The notes: generated by a model not told the origin, from the letters alone. Positions 1 to 6,641 are shown, counted from the stretch's first letter. The stretch: DNA of 8,074 bases from Acetobacteraceae bacterium (GCA_027323595.1 DAHWBL010000184.1:1-8074); one strand, 5' to 3'. Translations and numbers: made by a program.

Positions 1-1351
1 CGCCGGAGAGCTGGTGTGGAAAACGTGAGAGCAGATCGGTCGGCAGGCCGACCAGCCGCGCCAGTTCCTCGCAGCGCGCGGCGACGGCGTCACGCGGCAT
101 CGGCCCGCCCAGCCGCAGCAGCGGCTCGGCGATCGCGCGGCCGGCGGTGAAGCGTGGATTGAGGCTGTCGGTCGGGTCCTGAAACACGAGCTGGATGCGC
201 CGGCGCAGCTCGTGGCGGGCGAAGCCATGCGCCGGCATGGCGGAAATCTCGACGCCGTTGAAGACGATGCGCCCCGCGGTCGGATCGAGCAGGCGCATGA
301 TCATCATCGAGGTGGTGGATTTGCCGCACCCGGATTCGCCCACGAGCCCCAGCGTCTCCCCGCGGCGCAGCGTGAAGTCGATGCCGTCAACCGCGCGAAA
401 CGGCGCCGGCGCGTGCCCGCGCAGCTTTGCCACCCAGTCCCCCTTGCGCGGAAATTCCTTGATCAGACCTTCAACCGATAAAAGCACATCGCCTGGCGGC
501 GGTGCCGCGGCCGGGGGAGTGGCGGGTGCGTGCGCCAGCAGATCATGCAGTTGGATGCCCGGGCGTGGCGTCGCGCGGATCAGGCGCTGGGTGTAGGGGT
601 GCGCGGGGGCGGCGAACAAGGCTCGCGCCTCGGCCCGCTCCACCACCCTGCCCTGTTCCATCACCATGATGTCGTCGCACCAGGTGGCGGCGAGGCCCAG
701 ATCATGGGTGATGAGGATGGTGGACATGCCGCGCGCGCGGGTGAGTTCGCTGACCAGTTCCATCACCGCCTGCTGGGTGGTGACGTCAAGACCCGTGGTG
801 GGCTCATCTGCGATCAGCAGTTGCGGGCGGCAGGCGATGGCGAGCGCGATGACGATGCGCTGGCACATGCCGCCCGACAGCTCGAACGGATAGGAGTGGT
901 AGCGCTGCTCGGGGTCGCGGATGCGCACGGCCGCCAGCGCCTCGATCGCGGCTGTCCGGGCGGTGCGGCTGGTGGCCTGGCCGTGGCGGCGCAGAACGTC
1001 CTCGATCTGCGCGCCGACGGTGCGGATCGGGTTCAGCGCGGCGCGGGGATTTTGGAAGATCATCGACATCTCGCGCCCGCGCAGATCCTGCATCTCGGGC
1101 TCGGTGGCGGCGCGCAGGTCCACGCCGCCGAAATGCACCTGGCCTTCGGCGATCCGCCCGGCGCGGTCGAGAATTCGCATCACCGCATAGCTGGTCACGG
1201 ATTTTCCGGAGCCGGACTCGCCGACGATGCCCAGCGTGCGGCCGCGCGCCAGGGCGATGTTGACGTGCTTCACGGCGCGCACGATGCCGCGCCGGGTCGC
1301 GAATTCGACCGTCAGGTCGTGGACGTCGAGCAGGGGCACCGCATCGTTCAT
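1..1351 (-). CDS. Fused tandem ABC ATPase of peptide importer (DppD-DppF/YejF-like), partial 3' end
   Basis: This gene supplies both ATP-hydrolysing halves of a peptide-family ABC importer in one cytoplasmic protein. I read 450 uninterrupted codons from the ATG at 1351 to the left edge, so the C-terminus is missing. Half 1: Walker A GESGSGKS (about residues 44-51), Q-loop Q100, signature LSGGMCQR (158-165), Walker B LLIADEP (178-184), H-loop H216, then HPYT (251-254), typical of Opp/Dpp ATPases. An Ala/Pro-rich linker (about 271-287) joins half 2: Walker A GESGCGKS (338-345), Q-loop Q391, and a signature starting LSG at 448, where the window ends. YejF-type double ATPases run to roughly 530-620 residues, so about 80 or more are missing. 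The start is 13 bases after the DppC-like stop, with no strong ribosome binding site, suggesting translational coupling; the GTG just upstream (1354) is an alternative. The cysteine at residue 163 sits where Opp/Dpp proteins usually have glutamine. Confidence 0.93.
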   Translation of the reverse strand, partial: MNDAVPLLDVHDLTVEFATRRGIVRAVKHVNIALARGRTLGIVGESGSGKSVTSYAVMRILDRAGRIAEGQVHFGGVDLRAATEPEMQDLRGREMSMIFQNPRAALNPIRTVGAQIEDVLRRHGQATSRTARTAAIEALAAVRIRDPEQRYHSYPFELSGGMCQRIVIALAIACRPQLLIADEPTTGLDVTTQQAVMELVSELTRARGMSTILITHDLGLAATWCDDIMVMEQGRVVERAEARALFAAPAHPYTQRLIRATPRPGIQLHDLLAHAPATPPAAAPPPGDVLLSVEGLIKEFPRKGDWVAKLRGHAPAPFRAVDGIDFTLRRGETLGLVGESGCGKSTTSMMIMRLLDPTAGRIVFNGVEISAMPAHGFARHELRRRIQLVFQDPTDSLNPRFTAGRAIAEPLLRLGGPMPRDAVAARCEELARLVGLPTDLLSRFPHQLSG

Positions 1352-1364
1352 CACCGCGCGCCCA

Positions 1365-2246
1365 TCATGTTCGCCGCTGCGGATCGACGATGTCGCGCAG
1401 CCCGTCGCCCAGAAGATTGAAGCAGAACACGGCGAGCATCAGCGCGAGGCCGGGAAACAATGCGATCCACCAATCCCCCGAGACGATGAAGGCCGCGCCC
1501 TCGGCCACCATGATCCCCCATTCGGGTGTGGGCGGGCGAACGCCAAGACCGATGAAGGAAAGGCCTGCCGCGTTGAGGATGGCGTAGCCCATGGTGAGCG
1601 ACATCTGCACCACCATGATCGGCATGATGTTGGGCAAAATCTGTGTCAGCAGCAGGCGAATGTCGCTGTTGCCGGACAGGCGCGCGGCCTGCACGAAGCC
1701 GGCGTCGCGGCGGATCGCCGCCTCGGTGCGGGCGATGCGCGCATAGATCGGCACGTTCACGATCGCGGTGGCGAGGATGATGTTGCCGACGGTGTTGCCA
1801 AGTGCCGCGACGATGCCCATGGCAAGCACGAACAGCGGAAATGCCATGATGGTGTCAGTGATCCGCCCGATCACCTGGTCCAGCCAGCCGCCGAAAAACC
1901 CGGCGAGGATGCCCGCGAGCCCGCCCACCGCGAACACCGACACGACCGACACGATGGCGATGGTGAGATCAAGCCGGGTTGCCACCATCACGCGCGAGAA
2001 GATGTCGCGGCCGAGCTGGTCGGTGCCGAACCAGTGCGCCGCGGTGGGCGGGCGCAGGGCGGCGGCGGTGTCGGAGGCGAGCGGCGAATAGGGCACGATC
2101 CAGGGACCGAACAGCCCGATCAGCACAAACGCCACGAATAGAACGGCGGCGAACAAGGTGACCGGGTTTTCCAGCAGCACATTGCGGATATGGGCCAGCA
2201 GACCCGGCTCGGAAGGGCGCGTCGCGCGTTCGACCGTGCTGCTCAT
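1365..2246 (-). CDS. Peptide ABC transporter permease, DppC/OppC type
   Basis: This is the second inner-membrane subunit of the importer; it pairs with the DppB-type protein to form the channel. It has 293 residues, a normal length. An N-terminal membrane segment (about 28-50) is followed by the family hallmark HWFGTDQLGRDIFSRV (71-86). After it come several hydrophobic segments, the cytoplasmic EAA coupling loop (about 184-206, ending QILPNIMP), LSFIGLGV (229-236) and a C-terminal DGLRDIVDP (281-289), all typical of DppC/OppC. The ATG lies inside the stop of the upstream permease (ATGA, 2243-2246), so translation is probably coupled; no strong independent ribosome binding site is visible. 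The family assignment is firm, but the solute cannot be told from the permease. Confidence 0.95.
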   Translation of the reverse strand: MSSTVERATRPSEPGLLAHIRNVLLENPVTLFAAVLFVAFVLIGLFGPWIVPYSPLASDTAAALRPPTAAHWFGTDQLGRDIFSRVMVATRLDLTIAIVSVVSVFAVGGLAGILAGFFGGWLDQVIGRITDTIMAFPLFVLAMGIVAALGNTVGNIILATAIVNVPIYARIARTEAAIRRDAGFVQAARLSGNSDIRLLLTQILPNIMPIMVVQMSLTMGYAILNAAGLSFIGLGVRPPTPEWGIMVAEGAAFIVSGDWWIALFPGLALMLAVFCFNLLGDGLRDIVDPQRRT

Positions 2247-3256
2247 GCCGCCACCCGCATGCGCGGATCGATCACGGTGTAGAGCAGATCGATCACCAGA
2301 TTGAGCGAGATATACAGGATCGCCATCGCCAGCACGAAGCCCTGCACCGGCGCATAGTCCGACGCCACCAGCGCGTCCACCGCGTAGCTGCCGATGCCTG
2401 GCCAGGCGAACACCTTCTCAACCAGCACGGCGGCACCGAGAAGAAACGAGAACACCATGCCGAGCGTGGTGACCACCGGCAGCAGGGCGTTGCGAAAGCC
2501 GTAGCGTATCACAACGGTTGCGGTGGACAGGCCGGCGGCGCGGGCGGTGCGGATGAAATCCGCGCTCAGCACCGAGAGCATCGCAGCCCGGGTCATGCGC
2601 GCGATCGGCGCGAGCGCGAATATCCCGAGGGTGAGCGCCGGCAAAATCAATTGTGCCAGTGCCGCGCGAAAAGTTTCTCCATCGCCGTCGAGCAGCGCAT
2701 CGATCAGATAAAAGCCGGTGCGGTCGGTTGGGGCGGAGAAGAACACGTCGAGCCGGCCGAGCGGTGCGGGCGACCAGCCGAGCTGGTAATAAAACACGTA
2801 GACCAGCAAAAGACCGGTGAAAAATACCGGCACCGAGACACCGGCGGTGGTGACGACGCGACAGGCATGGTCGATGAAGGAGCCCTGCTTCAGCGCCGCG
2901 AGCACGCCGAGCGGAATGGCGATGCCGATCGCGAAGACGAGCCCGCACAGCACCAGCTCCGCGGATGCGGGCAGCCTGGTCAGGATTTCGTTCAGCACCG
3001 GCTGGCCGGTGGTCAGTGACTGCCCCAGATTGCCGTGGATCAGGTCCTGCACATAGCGCACGAACTGCGCCCACAGCGGCAGGTCGAGCCCGAGTTGGTG
3101 GCGCACCTCGGCGATGGATTGCTCGGTCGCGGTGGGGCCGGCGAAATAGGCCGCCGGATCGCCAGGCAAAACCCGCGTCAGCAGGAAGGTGACGATCACC
3201 ACCCCGATCAAACTGGGCACCGCCGTGGCCAGGCGCGCGGTGAATGTACGCAGCAT
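2243..3256 (-). CDS. Peptide ABC transporter permease, DppB/OppB type
   Basis: This is the first inner-membrane channel subunit of the importer. From the ATG at 3256 it has 337 residues, normal for DppB. Visible family marks are an N-terminal membrane helix (about 9-29) running into LPGDPA (30-35), GNLGQS (75-80), further hydrophobic segments, the EAA coupling loop (about 233-261), VEKVFAWPGIG (279-289) and a C-terminal VIDPRMR (328-334). I chose this start because AAAGGGGG (3262-3269) sits 5 bases before it and homology begins there. The frame stays open upstream to 3451, but that stretch lies inside the solute-binding protein gene and reads as low-complexity Ser/Arg/Thr sequence. The gene begins 31 bases after the binding-protein stop and overlaps the next permease by 4 bases, so the set is one operon. 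Confidence 0.95.
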   Translation of the reverse strand: MLRTFTARLATAVPSLIGVVIVTFLLTRVLPGDPAAYFAGPTATEQSIAEVRHQLGLDLPLWAQFVRYVQDLIHGNLGQSLTTGQPVLNEILTRLPASAELVLCGLVFAIGIAIPLGVLAALKQGSFIDHACRVVTTAGVSVPVFFTGLLLVYVFYYQLGWSPAPLGRLDVFFSAPTDRTGFYLIDALLDGDGETFRAALAQLILPALTLGIFALAPIARMTRAAMLSVLSADFIRTARAAGLSTATVVIRYGFRNALLPVVTTLGMVFSFLLGAAVLVEKVFAWPGIGSYAVDALVASDYAPVQGFVLAMAILYISLNLVIDLLYTVIDPRMRVAA

Positions 3257-3261
3257 CAATT

Positions 3262-3269
3262 CCCCCTTT
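3262..3269 (-). promoter_or_regulatory. Ribosome binding site fixing the DppB-type start
   Basis: On the coding strand AAAGGGGG lies 5 bases upstream of the ATG at 3256. It decides between this start and the longer open frame reaching 3451 within the preceding gene. Confidence 0.75.
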
Positions 3270-3287
3270 GCGGCGATGCTGCCACGC

Positions 3288-4886
3288 TCACGCGCCCTTG
3301 ACCACCGATCGGTAGTCCAGCCGTCGATGGAACCAGTACTGGTAGCCGGATATGTCCTGCTGCATCGCGATGTTGACGTAGGGCTGATAGATCGGGATGC
3401 GCGGAATGTCGGTCCAGGCGAGGTCGATGAAATCGAGCACCGCGCGGTCATAGGTGGGCGTGTCGCCGGCGGCGGCGGCGCGGCGCGCGGTGTCGATGAA
3501 GCCGTCCATTTTGGGTGACTGGTAGCTCATGGTGTTGAACACCGAATTCTGTCCGTCGTAGCACCAGAAAAAGAAATATTCCGGGTAATCGAGCCAGCCG
3601 GAGAACACGTTGACGAACAACGGCATCGTTTTTTTGTTCAGCTCGGTGCGCCAGTTGGCACCGGGGATCTTGTTGATCGTGGTTTTGATGCCGATCTGCA
3701 ACAAAGCTTCCTGGATCAGCACGCACATCGGCTCGTTGACGTCGGCGAATCCCATGTCGAAGGAAAGAGTGGTCTCGAATCCTTCGGACTTGCCGGCCTC
3801 GGCCATCAGCGCGCGGGCGGCGGCGAGGTTGGTATCGTAGGGGTGCGGCTGCGGCCAGACCGGCTCGGTGGGGTGCGCGGGTCCGGCGAACATCGGCCTG
3901 GCCAGGCCGAACATCACCGCGTCCATGCTTGTCTGATAGGGCACCACCATCGCCACGGCGCGGCGGACGCGCGCATCGTCGAACGGCGGATGCGCGACGT
4001 TCATGCCCAGATACTGGATGCCGTTGCTGTAGGGGATGGATTCGAGCTTGAGCTTGCCGGCGGCTTTCACCTCGGCGAAATCCTTGGGCGGCAGATCGTA
4101 GCTGATGTCGGCATCACCGCGTTCGAGCAGCGCGCGGCGGTTGCCGGCGGACGGAATGAAGCGCCAGACCACGCGCTGCATCGCCGGCTTGCGGCCCCAC
4201 CAGCTTTCATTGCGCTCGAACACGATCTCGGTGCCCGGCGTCCAGCGCGTGACCTTGTAGGCACCGCTGCCGGCGGTGGTCTGTTTGGTGTATTCGAGCC
4301 CCCACGGGTCCGCCGCGGTGGCCTTGGACTTCACCAGATTCGCGTTCACCACGCAGGGCACGATCACCGCGAGGTCGGGCATGGTGAGCCGGTCTGGCCG
4401 CAGGAAATCGACGCGCACGGTGCGGTCATCGACCACCACGAACTGCTCGGGCTTTTCGAGGCTGCCGGCCTTCATTTGAAAGGCGGGGAAGCCGCCGACG
4501 CTGACGGCGCGGTCGAGCGACCATTTCACGTCCGAAGCGGTCACCTTCTGGCCATCCTGGAACGTGGCGTCGCGGCGCAGCTTGAAGGTCGCGGAATTGG
4601 CGCCGACGGTGAAATCCTCGGCGAGTTCGGGGATCAGCTTGTCGCGATCATAGTAGGACGTGCCGTCCGGCAGCGTCTTCATCGCGTGGGTGATCAGCCG
4701 GTCATAGCAGTTCCACGACACCTCATAGCCAGGCACGTTGGTGCCGATGCCATGGATATCGAGGTTGTTCGGCCCGCTTTCGGACACCACCAGCAGCGTG
4801 TTGGCGCGGCTTTGCGCCTTGGCCCCGCGAACCATCGGGGCGGCGAGCCCGACCGCTCCGCCCAGCAACACATCCCGACGCCGCAT
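3288..4886 (-). CDS. Periplasmic solute-binding protein, peptide family (SBP_bac_5), Tat-type signal
   Basis: This protein captures the solute in the periplasm and delivers it to the permeases. It has 532 residues, normal for cluster C peptide-type binding proteins. The N-terminus MRRRDVLLGG with a hydrophobic stretch and AKA-Q near residue 25 fits a twin-arginine signal with signal-peptidase I cleavage. It has no lipobox cysteine, so the mature protein should be soluble. The SBP_bac_5 pattern is clear: PELAEDFTV (86-94), then FKLRRDATFQDGQKVTASDV (101-120) and SLDRAV (123-128). GMNVAHPPFDDARVRRAVAM (294-313) is the usual hinge-region motif. The C-terminal lobe is rich in aromatics (about 430-445). 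There are four cysteines, at 60, 178, 388 and 442. GGGGG (4891-4895) lies 4 bases before the ATG. The gene heads the importer operon. The solute is unknown: relatives bind peptides, opines, glutathione, nickel chelates or sugars. Confidence 0.93.
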   Translation of the reverse strand: MRRRDVLLGGAVGLAAPMVRGAKAQSRANTLLVVSESGPNNLDIHGIGTNVPGYEVSWNCYDRLITHAMKTLPDGTSYYDRDKLIPELAEDFTVGANSATFKLRRDATFQDGQKVTASDVKWSLDRAVSVGGFPAFQMKAGSLEKPEQFVVVDDRTVRVDFLRPDRLTMPDLAVIVPCVVNANLVKSKATAADPWGLEYTKQTTAGSGAYKVTRWTPGTEIVFERNESWWGRKPAMQRVVWRFIPSAGNRRALLERGDADISYDLPPKDFAEVKAAGKLKLESIPYSNGIQYLGMNVAHPPFDDARVRRAVAMVVPYQTSMDAVMFGLARPMFAGPAHPTEPVWPQPHPYDTNLAAARALMAEAGKSEGFETTLSFDMGFADVNEPMCVLIQEALLQIGIKTTINKIPGANWRTELNKKTMPLFVNVFSGWLDYPEYFFFWCYDGQNSVFNTMSYQSPKMDGFIDTARRAAAAGDTPTYDRAVLDFIDLAWTDIPRIPIYQPYVNIAMQQDISGYQYWFHRRLDYRSVVKGA

Positions 4887-5002
4887 GAAACCCCCGCTGA
4901 CATTTGCCTGGAACCTGGGGGAAGCAAGCGCCGCGCCAACGGAGAAATTCGACTTATCTTTTTGAAATCACTTGCAAATATGGACGATCATCGCCGCGCC
5001 GC
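4887..5002. promoter_or_regulatory. Intergenic control region before the importer operon
   Basis: This 116-base gap lies between the speE stop and the binding-protein start. Its middle (about 4945-4982) is clearly richer in A and T than the surrounding sequence, as expected for a promoter. On the coding strand a TTGCAA-like element is present, but I find no well-spaced -10 box, so no exact promoter is called. I see no hairpin followed by a T-run, so speE has no evident intrinsic terminator and read-through into the importer is possible. Confidence 0.4.
4961..4978. promoter_or_regulatory. Imperfect palindrome, candidate operator
   Basis: TTTGAAATCACTTGCAAA is an 18-base inverted repeat with outer arms TTTG and CAAA; 6 of 9 positions match between halves. 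It lies about 75 bases upstream of the binding-protein start in the only AT-rich patch of the gap. This is a plausible site for a dimeric regulator of the importer, but no regulator gene is in the window and the match could be chance. Confidence 0.25.
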
Positions 5003-5893
5003 TCATGCCTTCGGGTTGGGCAGAAGCCGTGCGATGTAGGGCGGAAGCTGGAACGCGGCCCATTGCAGCTCGGGCGTCCAATATTGCGTGGTGCCGACGA
5101 TGCCGGCCGCCTCGGCGCGCGCGCGCAGGGTGCTGACCGCAAGCTCGGCGATGCCGCCGGTCTTGGCGGCGAAGCCCAGCGCCATGAAGCCGCCGACATA
5201 GGTCGGCACCGCGACCGCATAGGCGCCGACATGGGCGAAATGGCGGGCGCGGCGCGCGCTGGTTTCGCGCAGTTCGTCGGGCTGCATGAACGGCACGCCG
5301 GCCTGGTTCACCACCAGCCCGCGCGGCGACAGCACGCGGGCGCATTGGGCGTAGAACGCATCGGAGAACAGCACCTCGCCGACGCCGACCGGGTCGGTGC
5401 TGTCGACGATGATGACATCAAAGCTCGCATCGGCGGCGGCCGCGACATAAGCGATGCCGTCACCCACGATCACCTCGGCGCGCGGATCGGTCCAGGCGTG
5501 CCCGCCGATGTCGGGCAGGAACTCGCGCGCGAGGCGGATCACTTCGGCGTCGATCTCCACCATCACCGCGCGGCGCACGGTGCGGTGGGCGAGCACCCGG
5601 CGCAGCACGCCGCCATCGCCGGCGCCGATGATCAGCACGTTTTCCGCCGCGCCGTGCGCGAGCAGCGGCACATGCGCCAGCATCTCCTGATAGACGAACT
5701 CGTCCGCCTCGGTGATCTGCACGGCGCCATCGAGCATCAGCACGCGGCCATGGCCGGGGCTGTCGAAAATCTCGATGTCCTGGAAGTCGCTGCGCACCCG
5801 GGCGAGCGTGCGGGTGCGCGCGAAGCGCTGTCCCCAGTGCGGGTAGAGCGTCTCGTTCACCCAGTTCTGATCGGTGTCGGCGTGCTCGGACAT
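5003..5893 (-). CDS. speE: Spermidine synthase (polyamine aminopropyltransferase)
   Basis: This enzyme moves the aminopropyl group from decarboxylated S-adenosylmethionine to a diamine, normally putrescine, giving spermidine and methylthioadenosine; it acts in the cytoplasm. It has 296 residues, usual for bacterial SpeE. The N-terminal beta domain contains LMLDGAVQ (52-59) and DEFVYQEMLAHVPL (64-77). The Rossmann domain has the nucleotide loop IIGAGDGG (88-95), VEID (112-115), GDG (144-146) and the catalytic DSTDP (164-168). PTYVGG (230-235) and a late YW (271-272) complete the family pattern. GGGAG (5900-5904) sits 6 bases before the ATG. The gene follows speD, which makes its aminopropyl donor, after a 119-base gap holding a strong hairpin. 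The amine acceptor cannot be proved from sequence; spermidine synthase is the default because both the residues and the speD neighbour agree. Confidence 0.95.
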   Translation of the reverse strand: MSEHADTDQNWVNETLYPHWGQRFARTRTLARVRSDFQDIEIFDSPGHGRVLMLDGAVQITEADEFVYQEMLAHVPLLAHGAAENVLIIGAGDGGVLRRVLAHRTVRRAVMVEIDAEVIRLAREFLPDIGGHAWTDPRAEVIVGDGIAYVAAAADASFDVIIVDSTDPVGVGEVLFSDAFYAQCARVLSPRGLVVNQAGVPFMQPDELRETSARRARHFAHVGAYAVAVPTYVGGFMALGFAAKTGGIAELAVSTLRARAEAAGIVGTTQYWTPELQWAAFQLPPYIARLLPNPKA

Positions 5894-5934
5894 GATTTTC
5901 TCCCGCCTTGGCGGCGACAGGACAGCATGATCGG

Positions 5935-5968
5935 GCCGGTTCCCCGCGCCTGGGCGCGCGGAACCGGC
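5935..5968. repeat. Strong intercistronic hairpin between speD and speE
   Basis: Two 16-base arms, GCCGGTTCCGCGCGCC and GGCGCGGGGAACCGGC on the coding strand, are inverted repeats with one mismatch (position 10), separated by CA. The stem is GC-rich and would be very stable in the mRNA. No T-run follows on either strand, so it is not a standard intrinsic terminator. It lies between the speD stop (6013) and the speE ribosome binding site (5900-5904), where it could stabilise or separate the two messages, slow transcription, or be a REP-like element. Confidence 0.8.
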
Positions 5969-6012
5969 TCGATATCCTTCGAACGGTCGCTCAGAGTTGG
6001 AGCAGAGGCAGC

Positions 6013-6465
6013 TTAGGCGACAATGCCCCGACGCTGCTCGTCGAGTTCCACCCGTTCGGGGGCGAACGCCCCGCGCAGCACCGGGATCGCGTCATGCGGG
6101 TTGCAGGCACCGCACATGAAAATGTCCACGGCGGCGAAATTGCGCTCCGGCCAGGTGTGGATGGAGATATGGCTCTCCGCCAGCACGACCACGCCAGACA
6201 CCCCGCCATTGGGGGTGAAATGGTGGAAATGGCTGTGCAGGATCGTCGCCCCGGCGGTCACAGCGGCGGCGCGCAGGGCGACGTCGATATGTTCCGGGTC
6301 GGCGAGGTTGGTGGCCCCCCACAGGTCGACAAGCAGATGCGTGCCGGCGAATTTCACTCCGTCCTTGATGACGAAGTAGTCCTTCTGCGCATCATCCTGT
6401 GCAGCGATCGTCTGGTTCTCGCTCGGGAAATCCGAGACCATCCCCAGTTGAGCAAGTGCGTTCAT
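6013..6465 (-). CDS. speD: S-adenosylmethionine decarboxylase proenzyme, pyruvoyl-dependent
   Basis: This protein decarboxylates S-adenosylmethionine to give the aminopropyl donor for spermidine synthesis. It is made as a proenzyme that cuts itself between Glu97 and Ser98, turning the serine into the pyruvoyl cofactor. The core AESHISIHTWPE with downstream FMCG is present, and the spacing Ser98, His103, Cys118 equals that of the Thermotoga enzyme (63, 68, 83), which identifies the short prokaryotic class. With 150 residues it is longer than the roughly 120-130 typical of that class, because about 35 residues (Asn/Gln/Asp-rich, 1-38) precede the first core strand at THLLVDLWG (42-50). I chose the ATG at 6465 because GGGGG (6472-6476) lies 6 bases upstream. 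A TTG-initiated extension to 6522 is open, but that stretch holds the leader hairpin. An internal Met9 is a weaker option. The gene ends with TAA and precedes speE. Confidence 0.95.
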   Translation of the reverse strand: MNALAQLGMVSDFPSENQTIAAQDDAQKDYFVIKDGVKFAGTHLLVDLWGATNLADPEHIDVALRAAAVTAGATILHSHFHHFTPNGGVSGVVVLAESHISIHTWPERNFAAVDIFMCGACNPHDAIPVLRGAFAPERVELDEQRRGIVA

Positions 6466-6471
6466 CACGTA

Positions 6472-6476
6472 CCCCC
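6472..6476 (-). promoter_or_regulatory. speD ribosome binding site
   Basis: GGGGG on the coding strand lies 6 bases before the ATG at 6465. It favours this start over the TTG at 6522 and the internal ATG (Met9). The hairpin at 6480-6498 ends only 3 bases upstream of it. Confidence 0.65.
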
Positions 6477-6479
6477 AAA

Positions 6480-6498
6480 CCAGCAGATGACCTGTTGG
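6480..6498 (-). repeat. Hairpin in the speD leader next to the ribosome binding site
   Basis: On the speD coding strand CCAACAG and CTGCTGG pair over 7 positions with one A-C mismatch around a 5-base loop, GTCAT. The structure stops just before the GGGGG ribosome binding site. An alternative pairing of CCCAA with TTGGG would cover the first bases of that site. Either could modulate initiation; this is inferred from base pairing only. Confidence 0.35.
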
Positions 6499-6540
6499 GT
6501 GCCAATCACCCCCTTGGGCCAAAGTCGGGCGGGTGTAGGG

Positions 6541-6551
6541 CCCCCCCCCCC
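6541..6551. repeat. Homopolymer run of 11 C (G on the speD strand)
   Basis: Eleven C residues in a row, directly preceded by GGG, lie 76-86 bases upstream of the speD ATG. It is the longest single-base run in the window. Such runs change length by slippage in some bacteria and are also a common place for sequencing errors. It is outside any coding region, so a length change would alter promoter or leader spacing rather than a reading frame. Confidence 0.9.
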
Positions 6552-6641
6552 TCGCTGCAAGCGATTTCTATGGCTTGACATCGCAATTCTTGGGATCATC
6601 AAACGCATGGCGGCGCGCGACCTGCGTCAGGGCGGCAGGAC

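Larger units (their letters stand above)
6466..6641. promoter_or_regulatory. speD leader and intergenic region
   Basis: This 176-base gap separates the TPR-like gene from speD. From the speD side it holds the ribosome binding site, a hairpin (6480-6498), a C-rich/G-rich stretch, a run of 11 C (6541-6551) flanked by a short inverted repeat (TCGCT/AGCGA, 6552-6564), and an AT-richer segment (about 6560-6612) that may contain the speD promoter. I cannot place convincing -35 and -10 boxes on the speD strand. On the other strand TTGACA occurs at 6575-6580, but 17 bases later there is only ATCAAA. A weak 5-bp stem (6621-6625 with 6635-6639), without a T-run, follows the TPR-like gene. Confidence 0.4.

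Noticed and set aside
530..1420. Plus-strand open frame of 296 codons opposite the ATPase gene
   Set aside because: It is rich in Arg, Gly, His and Ala with no recognisable motif, and it lies opposite a gene with intact Walker motifs. It is a GC-codon shadow.
3257..3451. Upstream extension of the DppB-type permease to 3451
   Set aside because: It would overlap the binding-protein gene by over 160 bases with non-homologous sequence. The ATG at 3256 has a good ribosome binding site and the normal family start.
3843..6016. Long plus-strand open frames opposite the binding protein and speE (398 and 370 codons)
   Set aside because: They are His/Arg/Gly-rich, low-complexity translations antisense to strongly conserved genes, with no family features.
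6466..6522. TTG-initiated extension of speD
   Set aside because: It runs through the leader hairpin and has no ribosome binding site of its own, while the ATG at 6465 has one at good spacing.
6575..6603. Plus-strand promoter starting with TTGACA
   Set aside because: The -35 box is perfect, but the hexamer 17 bases on (ATCAAA) is a poor -10, and no plausible plus-strand gene follows.
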